64,000 nucleotides of DNA from Streptomyces sp. DH41 (GCF_029813785.1 NZ_JARVKY010000015.1:124001-188000); one strand, 5' to 3'; shown: positions 23,803-33,377, numbered from the stretch's first letter. Program-made: numbers and translations. Notes: a model not told the origin generated them from the letters alone.

Positions 23803-24807
23803 ATGACAGTCGCCATCGACCGCGCGACCGGCAAGCGCCGCGGTGACCGCACCCCGCGGCCCGGCCTTGGCCGGCGTCTGAAAGACGGCTACCAGAAGCA
23901 CTGGTACGCCTACGCCATGATCGCGCCGGTGGCCGTCGTGATCGGCGTCCTCGTGCTGTACCCGCTGGGGTACGGCCTCTACCTCACGCTCACCGACGCC
24001 AACAGCCTCAACACGGGGCGCACGATCGGCGTCAACGAGATCGAGGCCACCTACGAGTTCGTCGGCCTGGACAACTACGCCGACATCCTGTGGGGCCCGA
24101 CCGCCTACGACCGCTTCTGGTCGCACTTCATCTGGACCATCGTGTGGACGGCGGTCTGCGTCGGCCTGCACTTCTTCATCGGCCTCGGCCTCGCCCTGCT
24201 CCTCAACCAGAAGCTGCGCGGCCGCACCTTCTACCGGCTGATCCTGGTCCTGCCGTGGGCCGTGCCCACCTTCGTCACCGTCTTCGGCTGGCGCTTCATG
24301 CTCGCCGACGCCGGCATCGTCAACTCGGCCCTGGACTGGCTGCACCTGCCGACCCCCGCGTGGCTCGAGGACACCTTCTGGCAGCGGTTCTCCGCGGTCA
24401 TGGTCAACACCTGGTGCGGTGTGCCGTTCATGATGGTCTCCCTCCTCGGCGGCCTGCAGTCCATCGACAACACCCTCTACGAGGCCTCCGAGATGGACGG
24501 CGCGAACGCCTGGCAGCGGTTCCGCCACGTCACCCTCCCCGGTCTGCGGGCGGTCAGCTCCACGGTCGTCCTGCTCGGCATCATCTGGACGTTCAACCAG
24601 TTCGCCGTGATCTTTCTGCTGTTCGGCAACACCGCGCCCGAGGCGCAGATCCTCGTCACCTGGGCCTACCAGCTCGGTTTCGGACAGCAGCCGCGCGACT
24701 TCGCGCAGTCCGCGGCCTACGGCATCCTGCTGCTGGCCATCCTGATCGTCTTCACCTCCTTCTACCGCCGCTGGCTGAACCGCAATGAGCAGCAGCTCGC
24801 GAACTGA
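23803..24807 (+). CDS. malF: Maltose ABC transporter permease MalF
   Basis: A 334-residue inner-membrane permease with six hydrophobic helices. The cytoplasmic EAA loop that docks the ATPase reads YEASEMDGANAWQRFRHVTLPGL (two pieces, near residues 226-248). It lacks the long periplasmic P2 loop of E. coli MalF, as usual for Gram-positive members. It follows malE after a hairpin and is 13 bases before malG. No malK-type ATPase gene is nearby; in Streptomyces the shared ATPase MsiK serves these importers (family knowledge). Confidence 0.96.
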   Translation: MTVAIDRATGKRRGDRTPRPGLGRRLKDGYQKHWYAYAMIAPVAVVIGVLVLYPLGYGLYLTLTDANSLNTGRTIGVNEIEATYEFVGLDNYADILWGPTAYDRFWSHFIWTIVWTAVCVGLHFFIGLGLALLLNQKLRGRTFYRLILVLPWAVPTFVTVFGWRFMLADAGIVNSALDWLHLPTPAWLEDTFWQRFSAVMVNTWCGVPFMMVSLLGGLQSIDNTLYEASEMDGANAWQRFRHVTLPGLRAVSSTVVLLGIIWTFNQFAVIFLLFGNTAPEAQILVTWAYQLGFGQQPRDFAQSAAYGILLLAILIVFTSFYRRWLNRNEQQLAN

Positions 24808-24820
24808 GGCAGGAGCCGCC

Positions 24821-25732
24821 ATGAGTACAACAACCGCGCCCACCAAGGCCCCGGCGGAGCGGGCCGACGCGTCCACCGCGCCGCCGCGCCGGGTGCGCGG
24901 CCGCGGCGAACGCAGCCGCGCCGCGTCCCTCGCCTCCCACGGCGTCCTGTCCGTAGCGAGCCTCATCGCGCTCTTCCCGGTCGCCTGGCTGGTCTACCTG
25001 TCGCTCGGCCCGGACAAGAACGACTACCTGCACCCCGAGCGCATCTGGTCGAAGATGACCTTCGACAACTACGCGTTCGTTCTCCAGCACACACAGTTCT
25101 TCGACTGGCTGAAGAGTTCGCTGATCGTCTCGCTGGGCACCACGGTCATCGGCGTCATGGTCGCCGCCACCACCGGCTACGCGGTCTCGCGGATGCGCTT
25201 CCCGGGCTACAAGAAGCTCATGTGGGTCCTGCTGGTCACCCAGATGTTCCCCATCGCGGTGCTGATCGTGCCGATGTACCAGATCCTGTCCGAGCTCAAG
25301 CTCGTCGACAGCTATCTCGGCCTGGTCCTCGTCTACTGCTCGACCGCGGTGCCGTACTGCGCGTGGCTGCTCAAGGGCTACTTCGACACCATCCCGTTCG
25401 AGATCGACGAGGCCGGGCGCGTCGACGGGCTGTCTCCCTTCGGCACCTTCTTCCGGCTGATCCTTCCGCTCGCCCGGCCGGGCCTCGCGGTCGCCGGTTT
25501 CTACAGCTTCATCACCGCCTTCGGCGAGGTCGCCTTCGCCTCGACGTTCATGCTGACCGACACGAAGTACACCTTCGCGGTCGGTCTGCAGAGCTTCGTC
25601 AGTGAGCACGACGCGCAGCGCCATCTGATGGCCGCCACCGCCGTACTCGTCGCGATACCCGTCTCCGCCTTCTTCTACCTCGTGCAGAAGAACCTGGTGA
25701 CCGGCCTGACCGCCGGTGGCACGAAGGGCTGA
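24821..25732 (+). CDS. malG: Maltose ABC transporter permease MalG
   Basis: A 303-residue partner permease with six helices. The EAA loop is DEAGRVDGLSPFGTFFRLIL. The first 40 residues are a basic Pro/Ala-rich tail. AGGAG precedes the ATG at 24821; an ATG at 24785 in the same frame lies inside malF and has no ribosome site. With MalF it forms the translocation channel for maltodextrins delivered by MalE. Confidence 0.96.
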   Translation: MSTTTAPTKAPAERADASTAPPRRVRGRGERSRAASLASHGVLSVASLIALFPVAWLVYLSLGPDKNDYLHPERIWSKMTFDNYAFVLQHTQFFDWLKSSLIVSLGTTVIGVMVAATTGYAVSRMRFPGYKKLMWVLLVTQMFPIAVLIVPMYQILSELKLVDSYLGLVLVYCSTAVPYCAWLLKGYFDTIPFEIDEAGRVDGLSPFGTFFRLILPLARPGLAVAGFYSFITAFGEVAFASTFMLTDTKYTFAVGLQSFVSEHDAQRHLMAATAVLVAIPVSAFFYLVQKNLVTGLTAGGTKG

Positions 25733-25855
25733 CGCCCGACCCGGGAGAACGTCCGGCCGCGGTGCCCATCCGACCCCGCAGCACCGCGGCCGGCCACCTC
25801 TTCCCCCACCACCCATGCCTCCATGACCAGAACTCCGTTACACATCAAGGACGCC

Positions 25856-27550
25856 ATGAGCCAGCAGCCTTCCGCCGCACCGGCCCCCACCTCCGCCTCC
25901 GCCTCCGCCACCGCCACCGTCGCGGGGCGCCGCGACTGGTGGCGGGACGCGGTCATCTACCAGGTGTACCCGCGCAGCTTCGCCGACAGCAACGGCGACG
26001 GCATGGGCGACCTGGAGGGTGTGCGCACCCGCCTGCCGTACCTGCGCGACCTCGGCGTGGACGCCGTGTGGCTCAGCCCCTTCTACGCCTCGCCGCAGGC
26101 CGACGCCGGCTACGACGTCGCCGACTACCGGGCCGTCGACCCCATGTTCGGCTCCCTGCTGGACGCCGACGCGCTGATCCGCGACGCCCACGGGCTGGGG
26201 CTGCGCATCATCGTCGACCTGGTCCCCAACCACTCCTCCGACCAGTACGAGTGGTTCAGGCGCGCCCTCGCCGAGGGCCCCGGCTCCCCCTCCCGGGACC
26301 GCTACCACTTCCGCCCGGGCAAGGGCGAGAACGGCGAACTGCCGCCCAACGACTGGGAGTCCATCTTCGGCGGCCCCGCCTGGACCCGGGTCACCGAGCC
26401 CGACGGCACTCCGGGGGAGTGGTACCTGCACCTGTTCGCCCCCGAGCAGCCCGACTTCAACTGGGAGCACCCGGCCGTCGGCGACGAGTTCCGCTCCATC
26501 CTGCGGTTCTGGCTGGACATGGGTGTCGACGGCTTCCGCATCGACGTCGCCCACGGCATGGTGAAGGCCGAGGGCCTGCCGGACCTGGGCTCCCACGACG
26601 AGCTGCGGATGCTGGGCAACGATGTCACGCCGTTCTTCGACCAGGACGGCGTCCACGACATCTACCGCCAGTGGCGGACGATCCTCGACGAGTACTCCGG
26701 CGAGCGGATCTTCGTCGCCGAGGCCTGGACCCCGACCGTCGAGCGCACCGCGAACTACGTCCGCCCCGACGAACTGCACCAGGCCTTCAACTTCCAGTAC
26801 CTGGGCACCCACTGGGACGCCGAGGAGCTGCGCACGGTCATCGACCGCACCCTGGACGCCATGCGTCCCGTCGGCGCCCCCGCCACCTGGGTCCTGTCCA
26901 ACCACGACGTCACCCGGCACGCCACCCGCTTCGCCAACCCGGCGGGCCTCGGCACCCAGCTCCGCCTGGCCGGCGACCGCGAGGTGGGCCTGCGCCGCGC
27001 CCGCGCGGCCACCCTCCTCATGCTGGCGCTGCCCGGCTCGGCCTACGTCTACCAGGGCGAGGAACTCGGCCTGCCGGACGTCGTCGACCTCCCCGACGAG
27101 GTGCGCCAGGACCCGGCGTACTTCCGCGGCGCCGGGCAGGACGGCTACCGCGACGGCTGCCGGGTGCCGATCCCCTGGACCCGCGAGGGCTCCTCGTACG
27201 GCTTCGGTGACGGCGGCAGCTGGCTGCCGCAGCCGGCGAACTGGGGCGAGCTGAGCGTCGAGGCGCAGACCGGCGAGGCCGGCTCGACCCTGGAGCTGTA
27301 CCGCGCCGCGCTGGCGGCCCGCCGGGAGCAGGCCGACCTGGGCGCGGGCGACACCGTCGAGTGGCTGCGCGCCCCCGAGGGCGTCGTCGCCTTCCGGCGC
27401 GGCGAGTTCGTGTGCGTGGCCAACACCACCGGCGAGTCGGTGCCGATGCCCGCGTACGGGCGGGTGCTGCTGGCCAGCGGCGAGGTGACCGAGGCGGCCG
27501 GCGAGGCGAAGGTGCCCGCCGACACGACGGTGTGGTGGACGACGGCCTGA
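25856..27550 (+). CDS. aglA: Alpha-glucosidase (GH13), AglA-type
   Basis: A 564-residue cytoplasmic enzyme that cleaves maltose and short maltodextrins to glucose after uptake. There is no signal peptide. GH13 motifs are complete: DLVPNHSSDQ (region I), GFRIDVAHGM with the nucleophile Asp230, VAEAWTP with the acid/base Glu289, and LSNHDVTRH with Asp351. The N-terminus WWRDAVIYQVYPRSFADSNGDG is typical of alpha-glucosidase/oligo-1,6-glucosidase subfamilies. ATG 25856 has AAGGA five bases upstream and is preferred over the ATG at 25823. It follows malG by 123 bases and ends at a 20-bp hairpin. Confidence 0.95.
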   Translation: MSQQPSAAPAPTSASASATATVAGRRDWWRDAVIYQVYPRSFADSNGDGMGDLEGVRTRLPYLRDLGVDAVWLSPFYASPQADAGYDVADYRAVDPMFGSLLDADALIRDAHGLGLRIIVDLVPNHSSDQYEWFRRALAEGPGSPSRDRYHFRPGKGENGELPPNDWESIFGGPAWTRVTEPDGTPGEWYLHLFAPEQPDFNWEHPAVGDEFRSILRFWLDMGVDGFRIDVAHGMVKAEGLPDLGSHDELRMLGNDVTPFFDQDGVHDIYRQWRTILDEYSGERIFVAEAWTPTVERTANYVRPDELHQAFNFQYLGTHWDAEELRTVIDRTLDAMRPVGAPATWVLSNHDVTRHATRFANPAGLGTQLRLAGDREVGLRRARAATLLMLALPGSAYVYQGEELGLPDVVDLPDEVRQDPAYFRGAGQDGYRDGCRVPIPWTREGSSYGFGDGGSWLPQPANWGELSVEAQTGEAGSTLELYRAALAARREQADLGAGDTVEWLRAPEGVVAFRRGEFVCVANTTGESVPMPAYGRVLLASGEVTEAAGEAKVPADTTVWWTTA

Positions 27551-27575
27551 CCGCGCGTTTCTCCGTCCGAAGGGC

Positions 27576-27617
27576 CGAGGGTCCGCCGCTTCCCGCCCGG
27601 GAAGCGGCGGACCCTCG
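27576..27617. terminator. Strong bidirectional terminator between aglA and lutC
   Basis: Perfect 20-bp arms (27576-27595 and 27598-27617) around a two-base centre. It ends both the maltose operon and the opposing lactate operon. Confidence 0.85.
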
Positions 27618-27674
27618 CCGTCTGCGGCGGCCACATGCCGCCCGTGCGCGTGGCCGCCTGACCGCTTGCCCACC

Positions 27675-28316
27675 TCACACGTCGGTGCGGATCACCACGT
27701 CCAGGGTGCGCGGGCCGTGCACGCCCTCGACGCGCTCCAGCTCGATGTCGGAGGTGGCCGACGGGCCGCTGATCAGCGTCGTCGGACGCTCCGGAACCAG
27801 CCGGGCCACCGCCTCCGGCACACCGACCGTCACCGACGACAGGTCGACGACACACACATGCAGGTCGGGGACGAGTGACAGCGCCCGCCGGCCCTGGTCG
27901 GACGAGCCGTCCAGGAAGATCGTGCCGGTCTCCGCGCAACTGACGGCGGAGGCGGTCACCACCGCGTCCAGCGCGTCGAGCGCGGGGGCCGGGATGTCCG
28001 CCGAGTCCTTGCGGACCTCACCGTCGTAGGCGCCCAGCCAGGCCGGATCCAGCCCGGCCGGCACCCCGACCCTCCGGGCTCCGCGCTCGCGCAGTACCTC
28101 CGCGACGACGGCCGCGGTGCGGTCGGCCGTGCACGGGTGCACCCGCGCCTTGTAGTCGACCAGCCGGTCCGTGAAGAGGGCGAGCCGTTCCTCGTCGGGC
28201 AGGGTGCGGCCGGTGCGGTAGGCGCGGGGGACGGCCACCTCGGGTGCGCGGGAGAGGGCCAGGGCGTCCCGGACCCGTCCGAGCACCGTCTCGCGGGCGG
28301 TCACCGTTTCCGTCAC
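27675..28316 (-). CDS. lutC: Lactate utilisation protein LutC
   Basis: A 213-residue LUD-domain protein, third subunit of the LutABC L-lactate oxidising complex. It has VTASAVSCAETGTIFLDGS, PDLHVCVVDLSSVTVGVPEAV and LISGPSATSDIELERVEGVHGPR, the usual C-terminal block. The GTG at 28316 follows GAGGAGGAG and overlaps the lutB stop as GTGA. It lacks iron-sulphur motifs, as expected for LutC. Co-transcribed with lutA and lutB and expected to be induced by lactate through the FadR-type regulator at 33 kb. Confidence 0.95.
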   Translation of the reverse strand: MTETVTARETVLGRVRDALALSRAPEVAVPRAYRTGRTLPDEERLALFTDRLVDYKARVHPCTADRTAAVVAEVLRERGARRVGVPAGLDPAWLGAYDGEVRKDSADIPAPALDALDAVVTASAVSCAETGTIFLDGSSDQGRRALSLVPDLHVCVVDLSSVTVGVPEAVARLVPERPTTLISGPSATSDIELERVEGVHGPRTLDVVIRTDV

Positions 28317-29902
28317 CGCTCCTCCTCGGGGTCGTGGCGGCCGTCGGGGCCGCCGGGGACGTCGGGAGCCGCCTCGCTCCGCCGGGCGCTCTCGCCCTCC
28401 ACGGCTGCCGCCCGCAGGGTGGCCGCGCCCTCGGCGGAGGCCAGCCAGGAGCGGAAGGTCCGCTTGGGCGGGGCCGGGGTGTCCCGGCTGTCGCTCCAGC
28501 TGTCGAACGGCGCCGGGAGGTGCGAGAACGTGCCGTCCCGCCCGGCCAGTACACGGCCCGCTCCGGCCGCCTTCTGCGCGGTGGTGAACAGCTTCGGCCG
28601 CTTCATGACCGTGGCCGCGGCCTTCATCGCCAGCTTCTCCGCCGTCACTCCGGACCGCTCGGTGTGCTGGTGGCGCAGCTCGACCAGGAGGGACGGAATG
28701 TCGATCTTCACCGGGCAGGCGTCGAAGCAGGCACCGCACAGGCTGGAGGCGTACGGCAGTGAGCTGTTGGGGTCGTCCTTGGCGGCGTGCATCCCGGCGA
28801 GCTGCGGGGTGAGCACCGCGCCGATCGGTCCGGGGTAGGTCGAGCCGTAGGCGTGGCCGCCGGTCCGCTCGTACACGGGGCAGACGTTGAGACAGGCCGA
28901 GCAGCGGATGCAGTTGAGGGCCTCGCGCCCGATCCGGTCCGCGAGCGCTGCCGTGCGTCCGTTGTCGAGCAGCACCAGATGGAACTCCTGCGGCCCGTCG
29001 CCCGGGGTGACCCCCGTCCACATCGAGGTGTACGGGTTCATCCGCTCACCGGTCGACGAGCGTGGCAGCAACTGCAGGAACACCTCCAGGTCCTGGTAGC
29101 GGGGCAGGACCTTCTCGATGCCCATGACGGTGATCAGCGTCCGCGGCATGGTCAGGCACATCCGGCCGTTGCCCTCGGACTCGACCACCGACAGGGTGCC
29201 GGTCTCGGCGATCCCGAAGTTGGCGCCGGAGACCGCCACCGGGGTCGTCATGAACTTCTCGCGCAGATACGCGCGTGCCGCCGCCGCCAGATGGGCGGGG
29301 ACGGAGTCGAGGTCCGGGTCGACACCCGGGATCTCCCGAAGGAAGATGTCGCGGACCTCGTCGCGGTTGCGGTGGATCGCCGGGACCAGGATGTGCGACG
29401 GCTTGTCGTGGGCGAGCTGCACGATCAGCTCGGCCAGGTCGGTCTCGTACGCCGTGATGCCCTGGTCCTCCAGGTGCTCGTTGAGCCCGATCTCCTGGGT
29501 GGCCATCGACTTGACCTTGATGACCTCGTCGCTGCCGGTCTCCCTGACCAGCCGGGTGACGATCTCGTTGGCCTCCGCGCCGTCGCGCGCCCAGTGGACG
29601 GTGCCGCCGTGCTCGGTGACCTTCCGTTCCAGCTGCTCCAGCAGCTCGGGCAGCCGGTTCATGGTGTCCGTCTTGATCGCCGAACCGGCGTCGCGCAGCG
29701 GCTCCCAGTCGGGCAGTTCGCCGGTGACGGTGAGCCGCTTGGCGCGGATGGTGTGGGTGGCCCTGCCGAGGTTGCGGCGCAGCTGCTCGTTGCGCAGCTC
29801 GTCGCGGGCGGCCTCGGGGAACTTCCGGTCGCCGCGCAGGTTGCCCGTCCCGTACGGGGAGCGGGGTGGGGCGGCGGGCATGCCGAGGAAGGTGCTGCTC
29901 AT
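28313..29902 (-). CDS. lutB: Iron-sulphur protein LutB of lactate oxidation
   Basis: A 529-residue subunit with an N-terminal LUD domain (about residues 70-300: IKVKSMATQEIGLNEHLE, VSGANFGIAETGTLSVVESEGN) and two [4Fe-4S] ferredoxin-type clusters, CIRCSACLNVCPVYE near residue 330 and CGACFDACPVK near 388. The C-terminal 80 residues are disordered. ATG 29902 overlaps the lutA stop; the frame stays open upstream within lutA but there is no better start. Electrons from L-lactate probably pass through these clusters to the quinone pool. Confidence 0.96.
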   Translation of the reverse strand: MSSTFLGMPAAPPRSPYGTGNLRGDRKFPEAARDELRNEQLRRNLGRATHTIRAKRLTVTGELPDWEPLRDAGSAIKTDTMNRLPELLEQLERKVTEHGGTVHWARDGAEANEIVTRLVRETGSDEVIKVKSMATQEIGLNEHLEDQGITAYETDLAELIVQLAHDKPSHILVPAIHRNRDEVRDIFLREIPGVDPDLDSVPAHLAAAARAYLREKFMTTPVAVSGANFGIAETGTLSVVESEGNGRMCLTMPRTLITVMGIEKVLPRYQDLEVFLQLLPRSSTGERMNPYTSMWTGVTPGDGPQEFHLVLLDNGRTAALADRIGREALNCIRCSACLNVCPVYERTGGHAYGSTYPGPIGAVLTPQLAGMHAAKDDPNSSLPYASSLCGACFDACPVKIDIPSLLVELRHQHTERSGVTAEKLAMKAAATVMKRPKLFTTAQKAAGAGRVLAGRDGTFSHLPAPFDSWSDSRDTPAPPKRTFRSWLASAEGAATLRAAAVEGESARRSEAAPDVPGGPDGRHDPEEER

Positions 29903-30666
29903 CGGGCGGCCTCCGTCAGGGCGTACGGCGAGGTACGGGTCGCGGCGAGGATCTGTGCCAGGTGCAGGGTGCGCGTACCTGCCTTGACGCGGGACAGCCC
30001 GCCGCCGATGTGCATCAGGCAGGACGAGTCGCCGGCCGTGCACACGTCGGCCCCGGTGCCGGTGACGTTGCGCATCTTGTCCTGGAGCATGGCGGAGGAG
30101 GTCTCGCCGTTCTTGACCGCGAAGGTGCCGCCGAACCCGCAGCAGGCGTCGGCCTCGGGCAGCTCCACCAGGTCGATGCCGTCGACCGCCCGCAGCAGCC
30201 GCAGCGGCTTCTCACCGACCCGCAGCATCCGCAGCGAGTGGCAGGTGGGGTGGTACGTCACCCGGTGCGGGAAGTACGCGCCGACCTCCGTCACGTCCAG
30301 TACGTCGACGAGGAACTCCGAGAGCTCGTACGTCTTGGTCTTCACGGCGGCGACCCCGGCGCGCAGCGCCGCGTCCCCGTACCGCTCGGCGACGATCTCG
30401 TGCTGGTGGCGGACCGAGCCGGCGCACGAGCCGGACGGCATGACCACCGCCTCGATCGACGGGTCGCCGAACTGCTCGGCGAAGCCCCGCACCAGAGGGA
30501 CCGGTTCGCGCTGGTAGCCGGTGTTGACGTGCATCTGACCGCAGCAGGTCTGCTCCGGCGGAAACACCACGTCGTGCCCCAGGCGGGCCAGCAGCACCGC
30601 GGTGGATTTCACCGCCTCGGGGAAGAGCGTGTCTCCCAGACAGGTGGCGAAGAGTCCGATGCGCAT
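29899..30666 (-). CDS. lutA: Cys-rich lactate oxidation subunit LutA (GlpC/LldE-type)
   Basis: A 255-residue protein with two CCG domains (EQTCCGQMHVNTGY and ADACCGFGGTFAVKN) that bind non-cubane iron-sulphur clusters in heterodisulphide-reductase-like and GlpC-like proteins. First gene of lutABC; CGAGGAG stands before ATG 30666. A palindrome TGGTCGGACCA lies 23 bases upstream and is the likely operator of the lactate regulator. Confidence 0.96.
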   Translation of the reverse strand: MRIGLFATCLGDTLFPEAVKSTAVLLARLGHDVVFPPEQTCCGQMHVNTGYQREPVPLVRGFAEQFGDPSIEAVVMPSGSCAGSVRHQHEIVAERYGDAALRAGVAAVKTKTYELSEFLVDVLDVTEVGAYFPHRVTYHPTCHSLRMLRVGEKPLRLLRAVDGIDLVELPEADACCGFGGTFAVKNGETSSAMLQDKMRNVTGTGADVCTAGDSSCLMHIGGGLSRVKAGTRTLHLAQILAATRTSPYALTEAAR

Positions 30667-30688
30667 GGGATCTCCTCGATCGTTCGTG

Positions 30689-30699
30689 TGGTCGGACCA
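30689..30699. promoter_or_regulatory. Lactate-regulator operator, lutA side
   Basis: Perfect 11-bp palindrome TGGTC-G-GACCA, the sort of site bound by FadR/GntR-family regulators such as LldR (TGGT-N3-ACCA core). Confidence 0.75.
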
Positions 30700-30735
30700 T
30701 ACTAGCCTCGGTCCAAAGTGAGAAGGGGGATTCTT

Positions 30736-30746
30736 TGGTCGGACCT
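30736..30746. promoter_or_regulatory. Lactate-regulator operator, lctP side
   Basis: TGGTCGGACCT, identical to the lutA-side palindrome except for the last base. Centres of the two sites are 47 bp apart in the 205-bp gap between lutA and lctP. Confidence 0.7.
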
Positions 30747-30871
30747 TATTGACATGCGACATCTTCAGTGACCTACTGAGAAACCGTTCGTCAGTGACAG
30801 GGCGCCCAGGCCGCTCGGGGCCCGGGGCACCCGGCACCGGCGGGCGCGCAGAACCCAGGAGGAGCACTTCC

Positions 30872-32545
30872 GTGACCACCGCGCCACCGGCCGCCCTAGC
30901 GGCCTTCACCCCCGACGTGGCCGCCGTCGGGGGCAGCCTCGCCGCCACCGCCCTGCTGGGACTGGTCCCCCTCGCGGCCTTCTTCCTGCTGCTGATGGCG
31001 GCCAAGCGCCCCGCCCTGCAGTCCGCGCTCGGTGCCCTGCTCGTCGCACTCCTCGTCGCGGTCCTCGGTTACGGGATGCCCGTGCGGCTCGGCGTCCTGT
31101 CCGCCACCCAGGGCGCGGTCTTCGGCCTCTTCCCGGTGATGCTGATCGTCGTCGCCGCCATCTGGTTCTACGAACTCACCGTGATCAGCAAACGCTTCGA
31201 GGACCTGCGCCGCTCGTTCAGCGCCGTCGGCCGGGGCGATCTGCGCGTCCAGGCCATGCTCATCGCCTTCTGCTTCGGCGGGCTCCTGGAGGCCCTCGCT
31301 GGCTTCGGCGCCCCCGTCGCGATCACCGCCGCGATGCTGATGGCTCTCGGGCTGCCGAAGCTCAAGGCGGCCGTGACCGTCCTGCTCGCCAACACCGCGC
31401 CGGTCGCCTTCGGCGCCATGGCCATCCCCATCACCACCGCCGGCAACCTCACCTCCATCCCGGCCGAGGACATCGCCGCGGTCGTCGGCCGGCAGAGCCC
31501 GCTGCTCGCCCTCTTCGTGCCCCTGCTGCTGCTCTTCGTCGTCGACGGACGGCGCGGTGTCCGGCAGTTGTGGCCCATCGCCCTGGTCACCGGACTCGTC
31601 TTCGCCGTCGCCCAGTTCTGGTGCGCGTCCCACTTCGCGTACGAGCTCACCGACGTCGTCGCCTCACTCGCCGGCTTCGCCGCCGCCGTGCTCATGCTGC
31701 GCTTCTGGGCCCCGAAGACCCCCGACGACCAGCGCTCGCAGGTGGAGCCCGAGCCGCTGACCCCGCGCCGGGTCACGCTGGCCGTGCTGCCGTACGTCCT
31801 GGTGATCGCGATCTTCGGCCTCGCCAAGCTGAACGTCGGCGGACTGGACATGCCCAAGCTGCTCGGCAGGATCACCCTCGAACTGGACTGGCCCGGCCTG
31901 TACGGCAACCTCCTGGCCCCCGACGGCTCCCCGGCCGGCAGCGCGGTCTACAAGCTGGAGGTCCTGGGCAACCCCGGCACGCTGCTGATCATCTCCGGCC
32001 TGCTCGTGATGCTCGTCTACGGCCTGGTGGGCGACACCGACCGTTACCCGATGAACGTCCGCATGGGCCTGGCCGCGGCGGGGCGCACCCTGAGGAACAT
32101 GCGCACCGCCATCGCCACGGTCGCCACCGTGCTGGCGCTGGGTTACGTCATGAACCAGTCCGGCCAGACCGTGGCCATCGGCACCTGGCTCGCCGCCGTC
32201 GGCGGACTCTTCGCCCTGCTCTCACCGGTCCTCGGCTGGCTCGGCACCGCCGTCACCGGCTCCGACACCTCCGCGAACGCCCTGTTCGCCACCCTCCAGC
32301 AGACCGCGGGCCAGGGTGCGGGGATCGACCCGACCCTGCTGGTCGCCGCCAACACCTCCGGTGGCGTCGTCGGCAAGATGGTCAGTCCGCAGAACCTGAC
32401 CATCGCCGCCACCGCGGTCGAACAGCCGGGCTCCGAACGCGTCCTGCTGGGCAAGGTCGCCGGATACAGCATCGCGATGCTGGCCATCCTGTGCGTACTG
32501 GTCTATCTGCAGTCGCTGCCGGTGCTGTCCTGGATGCTGCCGTAG
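30872..32545 (+). CDS. lctP: L-lactate permease, LctP family
   Basis: A 557-residue polytopic membrane protein (about 12-14 helices) of the lactate permease family, importing L-lactate with protons. Visible family text: FCFGGLLEALAGFGAPVAITAAMLMALG near residue 133 and the conserved C-terminal ALLSPVLGWLGTAVTGSDTS plus AANTSGGVVGKMVSPQNLTIA. AGGAGGAG precedes GTG 30872. It is divergent from lutABC and convergent with the regulator, so uptake, oxidation and control are in one locus. Confidence 0.95.
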   Translation: MTTAPPAALAAFTPDVAAVGGSLAATALLGLVPLAAFFLLLMAAKRPALQSALGALLVALLVAVLGYGMPVRLGVLSATQGAVFGLFPVMLIVVAAIWFYELTVISKRFEDLRRSFSAVGRGDLRVQAMLIAFCFGGLLEALAGFGAPVAITAAMLMALGLPKLKAAVTVLLANTAPVAFGAMAIPITTAGNLTSIPAEDIAAVVGRQSPLLALFVPLLLLFVVDGRRGVRQLWPIALVTGLVFAVAQFWCASHFAYELTDVVASLAGFAAAVLMLRFWAPKTPDDQRSQVEPEPLTPRRVTLAVLPYVLVIAIFGLAKLNVGGLDMPKLLGRITLELDWPGLYGNLLAPDGSPAGSAVYKLEVLGNPGTLLIISGLLVMLVYGLVGDTDRYPMNVRMGLAAAGRTLRNMRTAIATVATVLALGYVMNQSGQTVAIGTWLAAVGGLFALLSPVLGWLGTAVTGSDTSANALFATLQQTAGQGAGIDPTLLVAANTSGGVVGKMVSPQNLTIAATAVEQPGSERVLLGKVAGYSIAMLAILCVLVYLQSLPVLSWMLP

Positions 32546-32559
32546 CCGCACCGGTCGCC

Positions 32560-32588
32560 GGGGCCTGCTCCGAGTCCGGGAGCGGGCC
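32560..32588. terminator. Hairpin between lctP and the lactate regulator
   Basis: Arms GGGGCCTGCTCC (32560-32571) and GGGAGCGGGCCC region (32578-32588), with one mismatch; between convergent genes. Confidence 0.55.
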
Positions 32589-32599
32589 CGGGACAGGCC

Positions 32600-33319
32600 C
32601 TAACCGTTGACCAGCGTGCCGTGGAAGCCGCGGATGTGCTTCTCGGCCAGGTCGGCGGCCTTCGCGCCCTCGCCGGCCCGCACCAGTCGCAGCAGCTCGG
32701 TGTGCTCGGCGTTCAGCGCGGCCGCCGTGGCGGGCCAGTCCTCGGCCGCTTCCAGGGCCCGCAGGATCAGTGGACGTACCGACTCGCGCACGGCCGAGGT
32801 GAGGGTGGAGGTGAGCTGGTTGCCGGAGCCGCGGGCGATCTGGACGTGGAACCGGGTGTCGAGGTCGTTGAACTCGGGCACCTCCACATGCGGGTCACTC
32901 ATGCTCGCGACGAGTGCCTCCGCCTCGTCGAGATCCTCCGCCGAGGCGTGCTCCGCGGCCGCCTCGAAACTGGAACGTTCGAGCACCACGCGGGCCTCGA
33001 GCACGTCCTCCAGGCCGTAGCTGCCCAGGGCGAAGTGCAGGCGCAGCAGCCGGCCGAGCGCGTCGTCGGGGTTGCGCACGATCCGCGCGCCGGCGTCGGG
33101 CCCCCGGCCCACCTGCGCGACCAGCACTCCGATCGTCTCCAGCACCCGCAGCGCCTCGCGCAGCGCGGACCGGCTGACACCGAGGACGGGCGCCAGCTCG
33201 CGCTCCGGCGGCAGCCGGTCCCCGGCCTTGAGCTCCCCGGCCAGTACCCGGTCCTCGATGCTCTGGAGCACGAGCTCGTGAGTGCGGGACTGCCGCACGG
33301 GTTGCCACTCGACAGGCAT
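32600..33319 (-). CDS. FadR-subfamily GntR regulator of lactate use (LldR-like)
   Basis: A 239-residue regulator. The N-terminal winged helix reads SIEDRVLAGELKAGDRLPPERELAPVLGVSRSALREALRVLE in consecutive segments; the C-terminal FCD domain carries the metal/ligand residues in FNDLDTRFHVQIARGSGN and the His-containing AEKHIRGFHG. The gene neighbours lctP and lutABC. The palindrome TGGTCNGACCA occurs upstream of this gene, lutA and lctP, so it probably represses all three until lactate binds. LldR of Corynebacterium is the functional model (family knowledge). Confidence 0.93.
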   Translation of the reverse strand: MPVEWQPVRQSRTHELVLQSIEDRVLAGELKAGDRLPPERELAPVLGVSRSALREALRVLETIGVLVAQVGRGPDAGARIVRNPDDALGRLLRLHFALGSYGLEDVLEARVVLERSSFEAAAEHASAEDLDEAEALVASMSDPHVEVPEFNDLDTRFHVQIARGSGNQLTSTLTSAVRESVRPLILRALEAAEDWPATAAALNAEHTELLRLVRAGEGAKAADLAEKHIRGFHGTLVNG

Positions 33320-33377
33320 CCGCCACTCCCTCGCTCGGCCGGACGGTCCTCAGCTCAACTATGTCACACAACGCATG

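Noticed and set aside
28787..30517. 576-codon plus-strand frame opposite lutB and lutA
   Set aside because: Shadow of lutAB; composition is that of an antisense frame.
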